Positions 37,301 to 49,469 of a stretch of 64,000 bases of DNA are shown piece after piece. The notes beneath the pieces are model-generated. The model was not told the DNA's origin. It ran no database searches and saw nothing but the letters and a program-made list of their open reading frames with translations. The translations under genes were made by a program, and so were the position numbers. The first letter of the stretch is position 1. Each line of letters opens with the position of its first letter. Origin of the DNA: Pomacea canaliculata (lineage: Eukaryota > Mollusca > Gastropoda > Architaenioglossa > Ampullariidae); assembly GCF_003073045.1 (NCBI RefSeq), contig NC_037594.1:21582927-21646926 (forward strand), written 5' to 3'.

Positions 37301-40300
37301 ATTTTCTCAAAATTGTGTTACTTAATAATAATCAAGAGTGAAAAATTTACAGTAATCTATGGACTTCTCACGAATACCTACCTTACTAATGTGCTCTTGT
37401 ACAGTGTGAGCTACTATGCTCCAGAGTCGCCACAATACCTCAGGCCCTGGAAGAAACTCAGCATTGCGATCCAGCAGTTCAGATACAAACTGACAAAACT
37501 GCAGAACACGGGATGGATGGTTGGTTCCACACTGAAGCAGCACTGACAGCAGAGTTATAAAACTGCAAAAATAGAACAGAAAATCCGCAGAACTTAAAGT
37601 TACATGTATTTTTATAAAAATAGTAGTCTTCAAACCTCCAAATAAAACAAGACTGTCTTCAATTCTCACAGCAGCTGTGATAAGCATAGACCAGTATCCA
37701 AATATGTGTTTTATGAAGATCAAGATTTTACAGAAGGATTTATAATATAGCAATTAAAATGAAAATAAAGTCTTTCATTTGTGATATTTTTTGGTTACCT
37801 TTCATTATTTGTACATTCTCTCAGCAGCTCTGGCGTCAGAAGAACTTCACACAAAAACTGTGCAGGACAGCCCTTCAATCATCAAAAATGGTCAGTTCAA
37901 GTATTTCAAATTACATGAAACAAACTATGGCAAAGTAAACCAATTTCCAATATGCAACAGAAACAGTAAAATACTGGAAAAGAGGATAGAAGGAGGGAGA
38001 AGATAAGAATATGCATCCTTTTCCTTCAGCAACAGAAAACACATCACAGGAAACAGTGACAGTGCAAGTGATGAAATGTGTACAGAGAGAATTCTTCAGC
38101 AACAGGAAAAACATCCCATTAAACAGTTCATCAAAAACAAAAACTGAAAGTGATGAAAGATGTACAGAAATAATATATCTCAGAGTGGCACAACTTATTA
38201 TTCAAGTCACAGATGCTCTCTCCAAGCTTTTGGAGTGATGTAGGCAATTATTTTTTTTTAATAGTTACAATTTTTTTTTTTTACTTATACTTACTTTTAC
38301 TACTTCGCCACTACACACATTGAAAGCGGTAGATGACAAAACTTTCTGAGGAAGAGAACATACCAGCTGGAAAAGTTTCTGCAAAATACCACAGAATGAA
38401 ATGAACACTCACACGCAGTTACAATTACCAGATATTACACCAATATTATAATCGTTGTTTTCCATGAAAGTATTTTATGATGGAAACATGACAAAACACA
38501 ATGGACGCACTGTTTTTATATGCAGCAAATGCTTGAAAGCAACAATAAACATCATTTAATGAGTTGTAGCCCTAAAAGATGTCAACTTTCAATCAATTTT
38601 AAATAATGTTTTGAGCCAAAACAATCTTCAAGCTAGTGAATGTCTGCTTTAAAGTCAAATCAATTATTGAGCATCTTACATTTTCTGTGTCAGGTATGTG
38701 CTTATCAAAGGCAATAGCATTGGGATCTGGGGATATATTTAGATGTACCACAACTGTTAAGGGAACAACATGTCTTCTTTAACAACAACATTTCCTAATC
38801 TTCCTCAGACACACTTACCAAGAGAAGTTTGTGAGGAATAATCTGATTTAGAACAAGGGACTGAAACTGCAAAAGAAAAAAGGACAAGTGTTCCCGGCAG
38901 TCTGATCGCGAGGATGACTCCAAAGCGTTGCTCAAATGAGCCAGCATGCTTCGCCAGACATGAATGAGTAGTGGTTCTGTAAGGAGAGACATTTGTTATT
39001 TTTTTTGTTTGAACTGTATGCTGAAATCTATGCAGCTATCTACAGCAAATATGTTTACCTTTGAAGAAAGTCAAAGTAAATGCCAGGATAAAACTGAAAG
39101 TTTTTATGTAAAGGATGAGTCCTTCATTTCTGATGAAAATAATAAATAGTAAGATGAAAATAATGGAATCATCTAAAATCATCATGCAACCACTAGTCAT
39201 GACTAAGAAATGTCAGCTGAACGCTTACTTCTCATGATCACTAGCAATTACAATTACTGATGCCTTAAAACATTTTCTGCAAATTTTTACAAAGAATATA
39301 TTCTCATTTTTTTATGTTTGCATGCTTAGAAAGTTTATAAAATAGGGAATTTTTGTAAGCGTTATGTTTAGTGTGTCGTCAGGATTTTCAGATGCATCAT
39401 CTAAGAAGCACCAGCGTGTATAGAAGGTAAATATTATCACTTTTCATTTATAAAGAAATTTATTGTCTTACAAACCAATGTAGTAAAGACTATCTACAGA
39501 GTCAGCATATTTGTACAGCAATATCTATAGTAAATATGAATAAAATTTAGGAAAAGTTTGGTATTTTATAGAAAATGAAATCCCCTTTAATCTTTTCTTT
39601 TTTTAAAAAAATGTTTTGCCTACAAGGCATACAAAAATTTTCTTTATGTTTATCATTTAGCAGCCCATGATGAAAATTAGTGTGTATAATTAAGCCAAAG
39701 ATATTTAAATTTCACCGGTTCCTTTGATTTTTTTTTTTTTCAATATCACTAAATGTTTACCTATTTTTGTTTAGTTTGGTATGCAACAAGTTTACTTTTG
39801 CAAGCAATTAGCAAGTTTTGAAATACAACCCTAAAAGTAGTAGAGCACCCTCAACTTCCCATACAATAAGAGTTGTTGCCAGAAAAGCAGATATATTTCA
39901 TGTTCTCTTTATTGGCTGCATTATTTATGGTAGCTCTTTAAAAAAAATTATTTAGAAGAGCTTTACTACAAAACAATGTTAATTATTTAAAACATTCAGG
40001 ATAAGTGCTCTGACTGTCGACATATATTCATTATCAGCTGGCAGCACTGTTATAGCTCACCTGATATTCTGGTGTTTAAAGATCTGATCAGTTCAAACAT
40101 GACCAACATTAAAGTGTTAGCATTCTTCACAAAAGCTATTGGAGTCCAACGTGCATCTGGCTTAAAAGTCTCTGCAAGCAACCAAAATACACTTCAAATA
40201 GTTTCATACCACTATGCATGTCTGCAGACACTAACAACAGAAAAAAGTTCTTGTTGATATAGTTTATAGGCAAACATCTTTGATGAAGAGACTGCTCTTT

Positions 40301-43300
40301 GTGTCTCGCTTGCTGTGAAATTTAAAAAAAATTTTTTTTTAAAGCTACACATCTAGTGGGAAGGGCATTACTTTATGATTGAATTAGAGCACTTTCAATA
40401 TCAATCCATAACAGCACTAAATTCTTTAGATCATTTATTTTTAGCTTGTCTTTTCCTTTTAGTAATTTGAATCAGTTTAAATGGTACTGCCAATTAGAAA
40501 ACAACAATCCGACTTGAAAAAAAATATCTTAAAAACTCCATAAAACAAGAATATTTTCAGTTCTCATTTTGCTTCATTAAAAAGACAAAAAATTAAGGAT
40601 GAAATTAGCATACACTGTATGAAAAAAAAGTGAATAAAAACAATCACCTATGGTTGAGGGAGGTGCAGGTGTTGTATCATCTGCCAAGAGTTGGGCCAAA
40701 ATCTCCATCCCCAGTTCCTGAAGCCTAGGTGTGGGTTGATGGTGAGCAGGGCTCATAGCCCCAACACTCACTGCAGACCCTGCTGGCAACCTTGGTGACT
40801 GAGGACTATGTATGCTTCCTGCCTTTGCCACTAAATGAGAAACAACTGTTTCAAACATGGCATTGAATTTTAAAATTTACTACATGCCACATTTACACAT
40901 TGGACAATAAAACTATAATATTAACACATTATGAAAAACAGAACTATATCTCATACTGTCGCACTAGCTAGGTACATGTGTGCCAAAGTAAATTTTTCTG
41001 GTATACACCAGCAAATGTTATGGCATAAATCTTGAAAATCTGAAATATGTATACCAAACATCAATATGAAAGTTGGAACTTGATTTATTGTGGGTACTCA
41101 AACATTTTTGCATAAGAAATATGTGCCTATTTTTTGCTTGAGTTTAGCCAGACCTATCTTGTCAACAAATACCTTTGAAAAATATACTGCCACCTGCATT
41201 TTTTTCCCTTCAGAAATTTGCACTTGATTTGCCATTCACTCATGCTTTGTTACTAGGTACTCTTTAGAATAAATTTATTTCATTGGTACAACAGTTCTAA
41301 CAAAGTGTTATATTTTTACATGAAGGAAACAGATGAAAAAAAAGGTAATTACATCATTGGAAATTATCTCTAATTGTATGGCACTCAAAAAAAAAAAAAA
41401 AAAAAGATTAATTTATACAATTCTGATATCTATGCATGGATAAGTGTTTTGGAACAGAATTTTGAATCCTTCAGTGAATTTAATTTTCATTCATTTTCAT
41501 TTATACTCTTTTGATTATTTCTGAACAATTTTGGAAGAAGTTTTACATCAAGTTTAATGCTACAAAAAAAGTGTAATAAACACCAGAACTCAGAGGACCA
41601 CTTTTTATTGTTAAAGACTGGCATCCATACAAACCTAATTTTGTTGGTGTGGGTGCAGCAGTAACTGGATGAACATTAGCAGTACGAAGTGGCACATTTC
41701 CAGTACACACCAGCAGAAGTGGTTTTATAACCTGAGAACAGGCCAAGTGTTAATTTGTTTACATTTTTTCAGCTGCCAGCCAATAAATATTTTCAGAATT
41801 AGTCTAGATACCTTCAAGACCTTACTGAGTGGTCAGAGCTATACACAAATTCTGGAGACAACATAAACATGAGTAATGCCATCACAGGTGCACCCAATCA
41901 GTGCTGTCTCACAATAAGCATGTGAACAGTGCCCAGAGGTGTGCCTAGTGTTGGGACAATGTGTTCTTACAGCTATGATATAGTCATGGCACGGTCAGTC
42001 AACTCAGCCAGGTCAATACTACTGGGGAATACATGGTTTTTGGTTGATATGACTTGTCCCTGTTTATTGCCCATTTACCAGCACAAATTACTTGACTGTG
42101 GTTTATCATCGACTGTTACCTTTTCCAGTCATCGTGTGTTGATAAAAATAAGATTCTCATAACCAACTATTAGTGCTGTATTGCAAAATTTTATAGAATC
42201 ATGTTAAAAATATTTTAAGAAAGAATCTTTGTCTACCATGGTACAAGTGTATTGATCAATTGCTCTTACGTGGAGAGTTAGTTCCCCTATATAAATCTTA
42301 AATGCAACTACAAAATAAGCAAGCATGACTTAGTGAGAGCACAAAGAAAAGCATTATCATATTATTGTAAAAGCTTTAACATTTAAATAATGAACATGAA
42401 TTTATAGATGTTTGAAGTCATGGTGAAAGGGTTAGCGCCTATCACCAATACAGTGAAGATTGGCTGTCCCGAGTTCAAATCTTGCCTCAGACATGCTGTT
42501 CTTTCTCTGAATGTGGCATCTGTTTGCAGGTTTGATTGTTTGGCCATGAATGAAGCCTTAGTTGCTTGCTCTGTGAAAAATATTAATTCCCTTCCCCTGC
42601 TTTCCTTGTAATTAATAAATTATATAAAAGGAATCTTTATGAGTGCAATATATCACCATGCAGGAAGGTCTTTGAAAAACATTAATATGCATCCTCTCCA
42701 CCAGTAATTTAAAGATTATTATTTCTCTTTGTATAAATCATCAAAAGCACAATGTTTATGCTTACCAGGTCAAAGTTGCTCCAGCTCCGTGCACCTAGAC
42801 AACAAATATAGTGCCACAATGTGCCTACTTTTTCTATTGTAGTGGCTTCAGCTGTTGTACTGCATAAAGTGAATACTTGCATAACAAGCTTGACACGCTT
42901 AGGATCTCCCAACCAGCCTGGAAATGTTAGAATACAATAATACAAATGTCTTTGCTTTGATAAACACTACACAAATAATTTGTAATGCTAGTTTTTTCTT
43001 CAATCTCTTAAAATTTTTCTTGCAGTTTTGTAAGAAACACATTTTCCCCATTGATCCAAGTTCATGGCCTCTTAGACAACCTTTAATTGAATTTGCACTT
43101 TCAATGCATTATACCCCTTAAGTTGTTTATGTGCACTTTTAAATATACAAAGTACTTTTTTTTAACACAAATGACTTGAATTAAATTAATAACAAAAGCA
43201 TCTAAAATTTCAAAAACAAGTGATATTTCCACAGACATGTAAATTATAAGAAATATGCAATATAATGCATACTGGGATTTTCAGCAAAGACATCAATCAG

Positions 43301-46300
43301 AATTCTCCAGGAATGAAAGGCCATGCCACGGACTTCTTGAGAATCAGATTTAAAAGCAGGTTGAATAATCTGAAGCATTTCGTTGAGGACACTTGTCCGA
43401 GTAAGTTCCTGGCAACGAGGAAAAAAAAGTAGTCATTAAGTGTTTACTATTACTATACCGATGTCTTAGCATCCACGCACACACAAAATGAATCTTTATT
43501 GTAGCATACAATATGTGTGGCTTAATGTAATCATTGTTGGAAAAAGGGCAGCATACAGATGATATCTTCTTCTTCTTGTTAGGATTCACCCCCTAGAGGA
43601 GCAGAGGGCCAGAACTACACCATGCCATCAGATCCGGTACGGGTCATCCCTGTTCAGTTGGGACTATGTCATGCCAGCTGCCTCCGCCTCACTGTGGACA
43701 GATCTCCTTCATGTCTGTCTGGATCCCAACTCTATGCCTTCCCTGTAAGTTCCAGCCCAGACCTGATCTTTTCAAATTGTTGGCCAGCTTTTGCAAGGTG
43801 TGACCAATCCAGCCCCACTTCCACTTCTTGATGTCTAGGCTGGCAGGTTTTTGGTTGGTTCTCTCCCTCAGGTCTGTGCTGGAGATCTTCTCGGGCCATC
43901 TGATGTTGAGGATGTGGTGCAGACATCTGTTGACGAATGTCTGAATCTTGTTGGTGATGGTGTTTGTCACATGCCATGTCTCAGATCCATATAGGACTGA
44001 CTTTACATTTGCATTGAAGATGGGGATCTTAGTGTACAGAGATAAAGCCTTGGAGTTCCAGATAGGTCACAGGGTGTGGAAGGCAAGCCTGGCTTTATTT
44101 ATTCAGCTTCTTACATCTTCATCTGCACCTCCATCTTTGCTGACTATGCTGCCAAGGTAGGTGAAACAGTCAGACTCTGTAATACATTCTCCATGAAGTT
44201 GGAGTGGGGCTTCTTGCTTGTTGTTGACCTGCATTACCTCTGCATCTTGATGTTGATGGTCAGGCCATCATCGCTGCTTCTTCTGAGAGCCAAGTGAGCT
44301 TGTCTGTGCATGTTGCTGCTTGTGGGACAACAGACCGATGTCATCCACAAAGTTAAGATCCTCAAGTTGCCTGGGAAAGGTCCACTGAACGCCTGTGTTG
44401 CTGTTAGAGGTAGGGTGATAACTTACAACAATTCAAATTGACAAGACAAATCCTTGAAAATGACAGATCAAAAAAGGTGAAAGAAAAGACGAAAAATTTG
44501 GCTCAAGGCCACAATTTAAGGGTTGTAAGTAATAAACTATGTGCTTAAGGAAAATAAGATTCGGTATACTACCCACTTGTTTGAAGATCTGCATAAGAAC
44601 CTCCCAAACTTTCACAGTATAGGCTTCTTGTCCTCCTTCAAACAACTTCTTCAAACCCTGACCAATCTGGAATGAACATGAGACTAAAAGGTAGAATGGG
44701 CACCAAGGATATAAAATTATATTCACACAGTGCCCATCTACAAAACAATATGTGAAAAAGCAATTATTTTATGCCTAAGCAGAATAGAATCTAGAATAAA
44801 AGCCAAAAATTTAAAACTTTTTTTTTAAATGTGTGATTTCAACTTTATCTTCATCATTAAAGCATCTGACACAAAATTGGTAGTCTGGAAGGTTGACACT
44901 TATTTATATATTTATAAACATTCAAGCCTCTCTAATTTAGATAACAATACACAGCTTACACACTCTACCTACACAGGGTTTATATAGACAAACAATTTTA
45001 CCATTTTAAGATCAGAAGATGCTAGATGGGCAAACTCTGCATGGCTAGAAAAGAAAGCAGTCTGTTCTTTCAGACAGCTGAATGCTCGTTCCCGAACTTT
45101 CTGGGCTTGTGATACAAGCTGAGAGAGTACAAGACGTCCCCATTTAGTGCACTCAGCCTCCATCTGTTTTCCACATTGCTCGCACAACCTGTACAGCACT
45201 TGCAATGGTTACCTTTTCATTTTACACAAATTTTATTAACTATTAAATACTTTTTTCACATTCAAATCAAATCTTATCTTATGAATTTCTGTTGCATGTT
45301 CTGTTTAGATTTTGTTGCATAAGAAGATTTTGTTGCATAAGAAATAAAGCAGTCAATACCTTATTATCACAGCCAAAGCCTCGTGGTCCACGATGACGGA
45401 CTGTCCCTTCCATTTGGTCACTGCCTTGTTTAGTGCAGTCAGTATACACTGCAGCTAACACATCAATAAAATCATTATTCATACTGAAATGTTATTTAAT
45501 TAGATGAAATCTTCCTTTTAATAAGATCAAATCTCTGCAATGTTTTTAAAAATTAGTCTTTGCAACTGGTTTCAGTGATCTTCTACTTCCAGAAATCAGC
45601 ATGTGCAAAGTTTCCAAACATCCTCATAACTTGTTAAAAGATCAGATGGCAAAGGGATGTAGGATCAGAGTATATAGCATAATCTTAAATGGGTAAATGA
45701 CAATTTTCTTTGCATGTAGTTGAACCGATAGTGACTAGAAGTTACAAACCTTCAAGAGAAAATAAGAATGCTATTAAACATGACTGCATGATCAGATGAA
45801 CTTACAAACCTGCACATAAACAAATAAAAATAACATGATTGTGAGCTATTTACGCGCATGTGAGTTTAAATTTAATCATGCTATCACTGTCATGCATACT
45901 CACTTCCCCTTCAATTATGTCCACAGAAATTTTCTGCCTAGAAAGGCACCAAAGTGAACGTGTGCATACTGTTTTGTCTGCAGAACTGACAGCAACATCA
46001 CATAGCAGCCTCACAAGACTGCTTAGCTCCACTGCTGAAGCATACCTGTGTACCAAAAAAATATATATATACTGAGTTACATATATTGTGCACATTTTGA
46101 AAAAACTAATATTTATTTAGTTATTATCATTAACAATTGTTACGAATGCATCAAAAAAAAAATTGTAATCTAACTTACATGTTTCTCTATCTATCAGCAA
46201 CTTTGTCATCTCTAGCTCTTTAAAAACATGAATGAATATAAATTAAACTTTTTATAATTACTAAAATACCCTCAAAGAATTTTACGTCATACATGGTAGT

Positions 46301-46665
46301 AACTCATACTTGCAGCACCTGGTCTTTAAAACAAAAGATGCAGCTTTCTGATGTAAAACACAAGCATACCTGACAATTTCCTGATCATTCAAGCAATAGC
46401 TTATAACATGAAGAGCTTTCTGAATCAAAATATCAGGCAATTCTCCAAAGTGAGTGACATCCTGTTTGGCCACTCGCAAGAGACGGCTACCCTGCTGAAC
46501 TATGTCTTGCTCAAAAATGCTGAGTTCTCCTTCAATTAAATGTTTTGTTAATGTGTTGTATGCTTCTAGCCGGTCATCTGATAATGCCGATTTGGATTCC
46601 AGTGTACCCAGCAAGGCCAACAAGTCCAGTGGGGATTCCCCACTGACTGCCACCATTGTTGCCAA
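22270..46665 (-). CDS. RIF1: Telomere-associated protein RIF1 (30 coding exons)
   Basis: RIF1 recruits protein phosphatase 1 to chromatin to set replication timing and steers double-strand break repair. Exons, 5' to 3': 46665-46370, 46045-45904, 45454 (or 45448)-45360, 45188-45002, 44666-44577, 43408-43273, 42917-42766, 41731-41635, 40830-40648, 40171-40061, 38976-38819, 38378-38295, 37872-37799, 37562-37382, 36928-36824, 36413-36261, 36101-35856, 35442-35239, 34875-34673, 34159-34054, 33605-33405, 33007-32928, 32145-32059, 31742-31664, 30612-25579, 25365-25234, 23879-23713, 23425-23211, 23014-22907, 22592-22270. Phases agree at every junction, giving about 3,140 codons (human 2,472). The order is a HEAT-repeat N-terminus, a long disordered middle, PP1 docking motifs and the C-terminal domain. 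The 5-kb exon changes frame five times. The start is the Met at 46,665; Met4 is possible. Confidence 0.9.
25579..30612 (-). other. RIF1: RIF1 giant disordered exon 25 with frame changes
   Basis: A single 5,034-bp exon between a clear acceptor (TTGCTGCAG) and donor (AAG|GTAAAC). It is rich in Ser, Glu, Lys and Gln, as in the RIF1 middle region. Coding-like sequence occupies five successive frame switches: in 30,160-29,992, near 29,211-29,177, near 28,830-28,762 (at an A6 run), in 28,402-28,224 (A5 and G4 runs) and near 26,482. Four act like one-base insertions and one like a deletion, so the frame at the exit equals that at the entry. Basic blocks HPSVRRSLRRKTVHFEDK (start), RRKSTTKRKMEEARRRS and RTRSKSG, and the [GS]IL[KR] motif GILK near 25,650, look conserved in kind. 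The frame changes are either assembly indels or real damage. Confidence 0.7.
26145..26540 (-). repeat. RIF1: 36-bp tandem repeat inside RIF1 exon 25
   Basis: About eleven units of 12 residues, e.g. DQDNVSPASNAA, DQDNVGPVKQTV, DQDNCSPVTNTI and DQDSVTLVIKTT, recognisable by a DQ(D/N)N start and an SP in the middle. The unit near 26,482 carries one extra base (TTAGCAGG where the others have CTAGCAGG), which moves the frame. The repeat gives a Ser/Pro-bearing acidic array just before the PP1 docking segment. Confidence 0.85.
31240..31520 (-). mobile_element. L2/CR1-class LINE C-terminal fragment in RIF1 intron 24
   Basis: A minus-strand frame reads AKEWNSLPFHI, then IGSLKCALKTQLF and a stop. This is the standard end of the CR1/L2/jockey ORF2 (WNSLP...FKxxLKTxLF). 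Only the last ~35 residues are clear; upstream is decayed. Confidence 0.65.
36968..37235. mobile_element. MITE with ~38-bp terminal inverted repeats and TA duplication
   Basis: The left end CCAGGTGACATGACT, then GGAGTTCACCCTACTAGCTA, matches the reverse complement of the right end CCAGATGACAAGACT, then GGAGTTCACCCTACTAGTTA. There are three mismatches and one 4-bp gap. TA flanks both ends (36,966-36,967 and 37,236-37,237), the target duplication of Tc1/mariner-type elements. The 268-bp body has no open frame. It fills most of the 453-bp intron between RIF1 exons 14 and 15, stopping 39 bases short of the acceptor. Confidence 0.85.
42405..42620 (+). mobile_element. tRNA-derived SINE candidate in a RIF1 intron
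   Basis: GGGTTAGCGCCTATCACC could be a worn A box, and CCCGAGTTCAAATCTTGCC fits a B box (GTTCRANYC). The 3' end is AT-rich (AATTAATAAATTATATAAAA). The B-box region matches 18,928-18,950. Lack of a clear target-site duplication keeps confidence modest. Confidence 0.5.
43566..44405 (-). mobile_element. LINE fragment with reverse-transcriptase active-site motif, RIF1 intron 5
   Basis: Minus strand, 5' truncated. It starts within reverse transcriptase: LEDLNFVDDIGLLSHKQQHAQ carries the F-x-DD catalytic pair. It continues through CLHHILNIRWPEKISSTDLR and KWGWIGHTLQKLANN. The tail at the low-coordinate end is a repeat of AAG. Several frame breaks are present. It is the best-preserved member of the family seen at 430-1700 and probably 20.1-21 kb. 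Confidence 0.8.
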
Positions 46666-46699
46666 AAAATCTTTCTTGGTTCACTTCCAATGACTTGGA

Positions 46700-47635
46700 C
46701 TGAAAAAAAAGTAATGCTACAATAACTTTTTGGAAAAGTCAAGTTTATTGATGTAACAACTAGAATTTGATAGTTCTTTAAACATAATACTTTGGTTGAT
46801 CTAAATAATCAATTAATAAGCAGAAACTGAAAGTAGACAGCAGAAAGTTTTACAAGTTTGCATCTTATTTATTAATGTAAGTTACCCTGAAATTATAACT
46901 GACCTAGGTTGCATTATATAGTTCTTTAATTTTAAATTAACTAACTAAACATCTTTAATAATAGCAAAGGTATATGGCATTTAATTACTTGTACCCGAGA
47001 AAAATGAAGATAAACTTATCACAAGTAACTCTGGAATTAACCTTTTGGTAATTAAAACACTGTTATTTTTAATAACTGTATAAGGACACGTTTTCTCTCT
47101 GCTTATTTGCTTTAAATGTAAAATGTGTCATAACGACTATACATGGTAAATTATCTGGTGGACGTAAAATAAAGAACGGTAAACTGAAAATAAATTCGAG
47201 CTTCACTTCGTTGAAGACCGCATCTTAAAGTATCCAATTCTTGAGACTTTTCGTGCGATTATTAATAGCAGTTACCTAAATAGAATGATTACATTGAACG
47301 AACTAAAAGCTTATTATTATTTCTTTGATAAAAGCCCCAACGACTACTTGAACCAGTTGAAATGGGCATGCTGATCGAATCGTGGAAAGTTATCTCTGAC
47401 ATATATTGCAAGCACCAATTTATTATTTTTTTTTAAATCCTCGGGACGCTCCTATTATAAATGATGATTATTTTACAAATCACGGCGACTTCGAATTTTT
47501 AGCAGATGTCAAATAATGCGACAATGGCATTAAACTATTGTTGATACTGGCATTGCACAACGTTGTTTTGCTGATAACACCAAAGATAGAAAAAAAAAGC
47601 AAAATTAAAGTAAGAATAAAACGAGAAACAAATAC
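46700..47635 (-). other. RIF1: RIF1 5' UTR intron
   Basis: Minus-strand donor ACAAG|GTATTT (exon ends 47,636) and acceptor TTTTTTTTCAG (exon 2 starts 46,699) bracket a 936-bp noncoding intron just upstream of the start codon. It is inferred from splice signals only; nothing else was seen inside. Confidence 0.5.
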
Positions 47636-47770
47636 CTTGTCTTCATGTACAACAATTGATAATACAGTGTATCCAAAAATAATAAACGCAAAACAACACA
47701 GTTCAGACAGTGTGTGACAGTTTCGCGGGAAAACGGGATTAAGCGGAAGTACAAAGCGATTGGTTAAAAT
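47636..47770 (-). promoter_or_regulatory. RIF1: RIF1 promoter and leader exon with palindromic E2F site
   Basis: TTTCGCGGGAAA at 47,721-47,732 fits the E2F consensus TTTSSCGS on both strands. An inverted CCAAT box (ATTGG, 47,759-47,763) lies 27 bp upstream in RIF1 orientation. The spacing is typical of S-phase gene promoters. The leader exon would run from near 47.71 kb to 47,636. The nearby 130-codon minus frame (47,480-47,872) spans this signal and is probably not coding. Confidence 0.65.
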
Positions 47771-47879
47771 CTGCTGACACCCATTATTCATTTCCTGCCA
47801 TGTGAAAACAAAATCATAGAAAGTCTTAAGAAAAGGCCTGCAGTTTATACTTTCACAAATAGACTTCCACACCTAAAGA

Positions 47880-48623
47880 AAGAGTAAATAAAACTAAGAT
47901 TTGTCTGTTGTCTTCATCTAAGAAATTTAAAACGTAAACATCCAACCCAACATTTAAGGGAGACTACTGTTTCTTAATCGTGAAATGTGTTTGTGTTTAC
48001 GTCCCTTGCAGCAGAGTCTCATTAGTTTTCTGTTTCACAAGAACAATTTACAGAAATGTATATTAGAGAGAAAGAGAACAAAAGAGTTTCTATTTCAGAT
48101 TAACAAATTTTAAAATCTTAACTTGATGAGAATATTTACCAATAGATTTTGCTTCTTGATGGTATTTCCAAAGGCAAAAGCAATGAATAGTAGACGTAAA
48201 TTAAGTCTCAAAATCCGAGAACGTAATCTCACGAAACACCATCTATTTAATCATTCTGAAATAAAATCACATAAATATTATTTTTTTAAAAACACTCACA
48301 CACTGATCAGGTGAAGTGTCGACCAGCAACACAAACTGCATCATCATCGAAGTATTTATAAGCAATGTTCAGCAGAATCATATCAGTGGTGCAGTGACGC
48401 CGAGACAGCAAGGGCGTTGTCATTGTAATTGTAAATTATTTTCCCAGTATATAATAATAATACTTACAATTCGATTGTCAACATCTACATTACATTCAGT
48501 AGCGTAATATAGACTGCAAAACATTAGGACAAGTGTACTACTTAAACTTAGAGTTGTTTTACATCTGAGCGGTTAGTAAAGAGGGAAAAGTGACGGTAAG
48601 GGATCAAACGTGTAGTACCTCGC

Positions 48624-48685
<62 letters not shown>

Positions 48686-49060
48686 CCAAAGTTAGGAAGG
48701 CCTGCTGCGTCAACAACTATGACAAAACCTCGACAGATTATAGAAACGATTAGCGCCTAAAAACAGTGCAATACTCATTTCCAACAGCCAACTGTAGGTG
48801 GCTATTAACGGTATATACAGTACAAGGAACAGTATTAAAGAGTACACAAACGTAACACTGTCCGCTGGAGTAATATAGGTCCATACAATACCTGGTGCAC
48901 CCAGTGCAGGAGAGCACAGGTGTTAAACTCAGTGATGCTATCTCTAAGGTCCAACGATATCACACGGTCTACCTGTAAAAGTAGGCCTAAGCCCACGTGA
49001 AGAATGAGAGCGTGAATGATGTCATTTTGGCCGAATACGTAGCGATGATATCAAAAGATG
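47880..49060. repeat. Gene-free AT-rich DNA with (AAT)n microsatellite
   Basis: A perfect TAA/AAT trinucleotide run occupies 48,625-48,683. The rest of the interval has no gene or family I recognise. Confidence 0.6.
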
Positions 49061-49065
49061 TGTTA

Positions 49066-49110
49066 CGAGAGAGAGAGACAGAGAGAGAGAGAGATACAGA
49101 GACAGAGAGA
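49066..49110. repeat. (GA)n microsatellite
   Basis: Imperfect GAGAGA run interrupted by ACA and ATA. Confidence 0.9.
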
Positions 49111-49469
49111 ATCGTTGAGGAGAGTAAGCTCGAGAGGACTGAAAGCTGGACGTTTGATTTTGAATGACGGATATTTTCTGAAGTTTAACGTGGATGCTAA
49201 ATGCCGAGACGTTTACATCGTCATGTTTTTTTGTGAATTCAATAGCCAATACCGAGTCACTGTATCTAGCCGTTACGTCTGTTAATACCGTGTGGAACAT
49301 TTCAGTTGAGGATACTCTAAATCGCAGTTTCACATTGGATTATCTATGTGAGGAGCAAGTGGATAACATTGGTCAACAAATTTTTACAAAAGTCATGTTA
49401 CTAAAATAAAATTAGTTATTGCTTATACATTTTTATGTGCTCAACACAAATATGAGAATCAAAATGCAT

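Larger units (their letters stand above)
31664..46665 (-). other. RIF1: RIF1 N-terminal HEAT-repeat region (exons 1-24)
   Basis: About 1,150 residues across 24 small exons that track the human N-terminal domain closely. Examples are DHEALAVIIR-LCEQCGKQM, SLPQKVLSSTAFNV, EVLWRLWSIV, TNEVNQGDSLEYNFDCLYA, KTWSELYRTFARLSALV, GPYDSDLLNHLSPLLQATFLH and ILTEHQKEVMKEKR-VFPVMYNNLDISQD. This is the Rif1_N alpha-alpha superhelix, which binds DNA and 53BP1-phosphosite complexes. No frame break occurs in any of these 24 exons. Exon 3 has two in-phase acceptors six bases apart (45,454 and 45,448), which would add or drop two residues. Confidence 0.88.

Noticed and set aside
38696-38777. Possible extra RIF1 exon encoding VVHLNISPDPNAIAFDKH
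   Set aside because: Its phase does not fit the flanking exons, and joining exon 11 directly to exon 12 gives an almost gap-free match to the family (LLL-KLFQLVCSLPQKVL).
47480-47872. 130-codon minus-strand open frame upstream of RIF1
   Set aside because: It overlaps the E2F/CCAAT promoter and a good splice donor for the RIF1 leader; hydrophobic composition with no family match.
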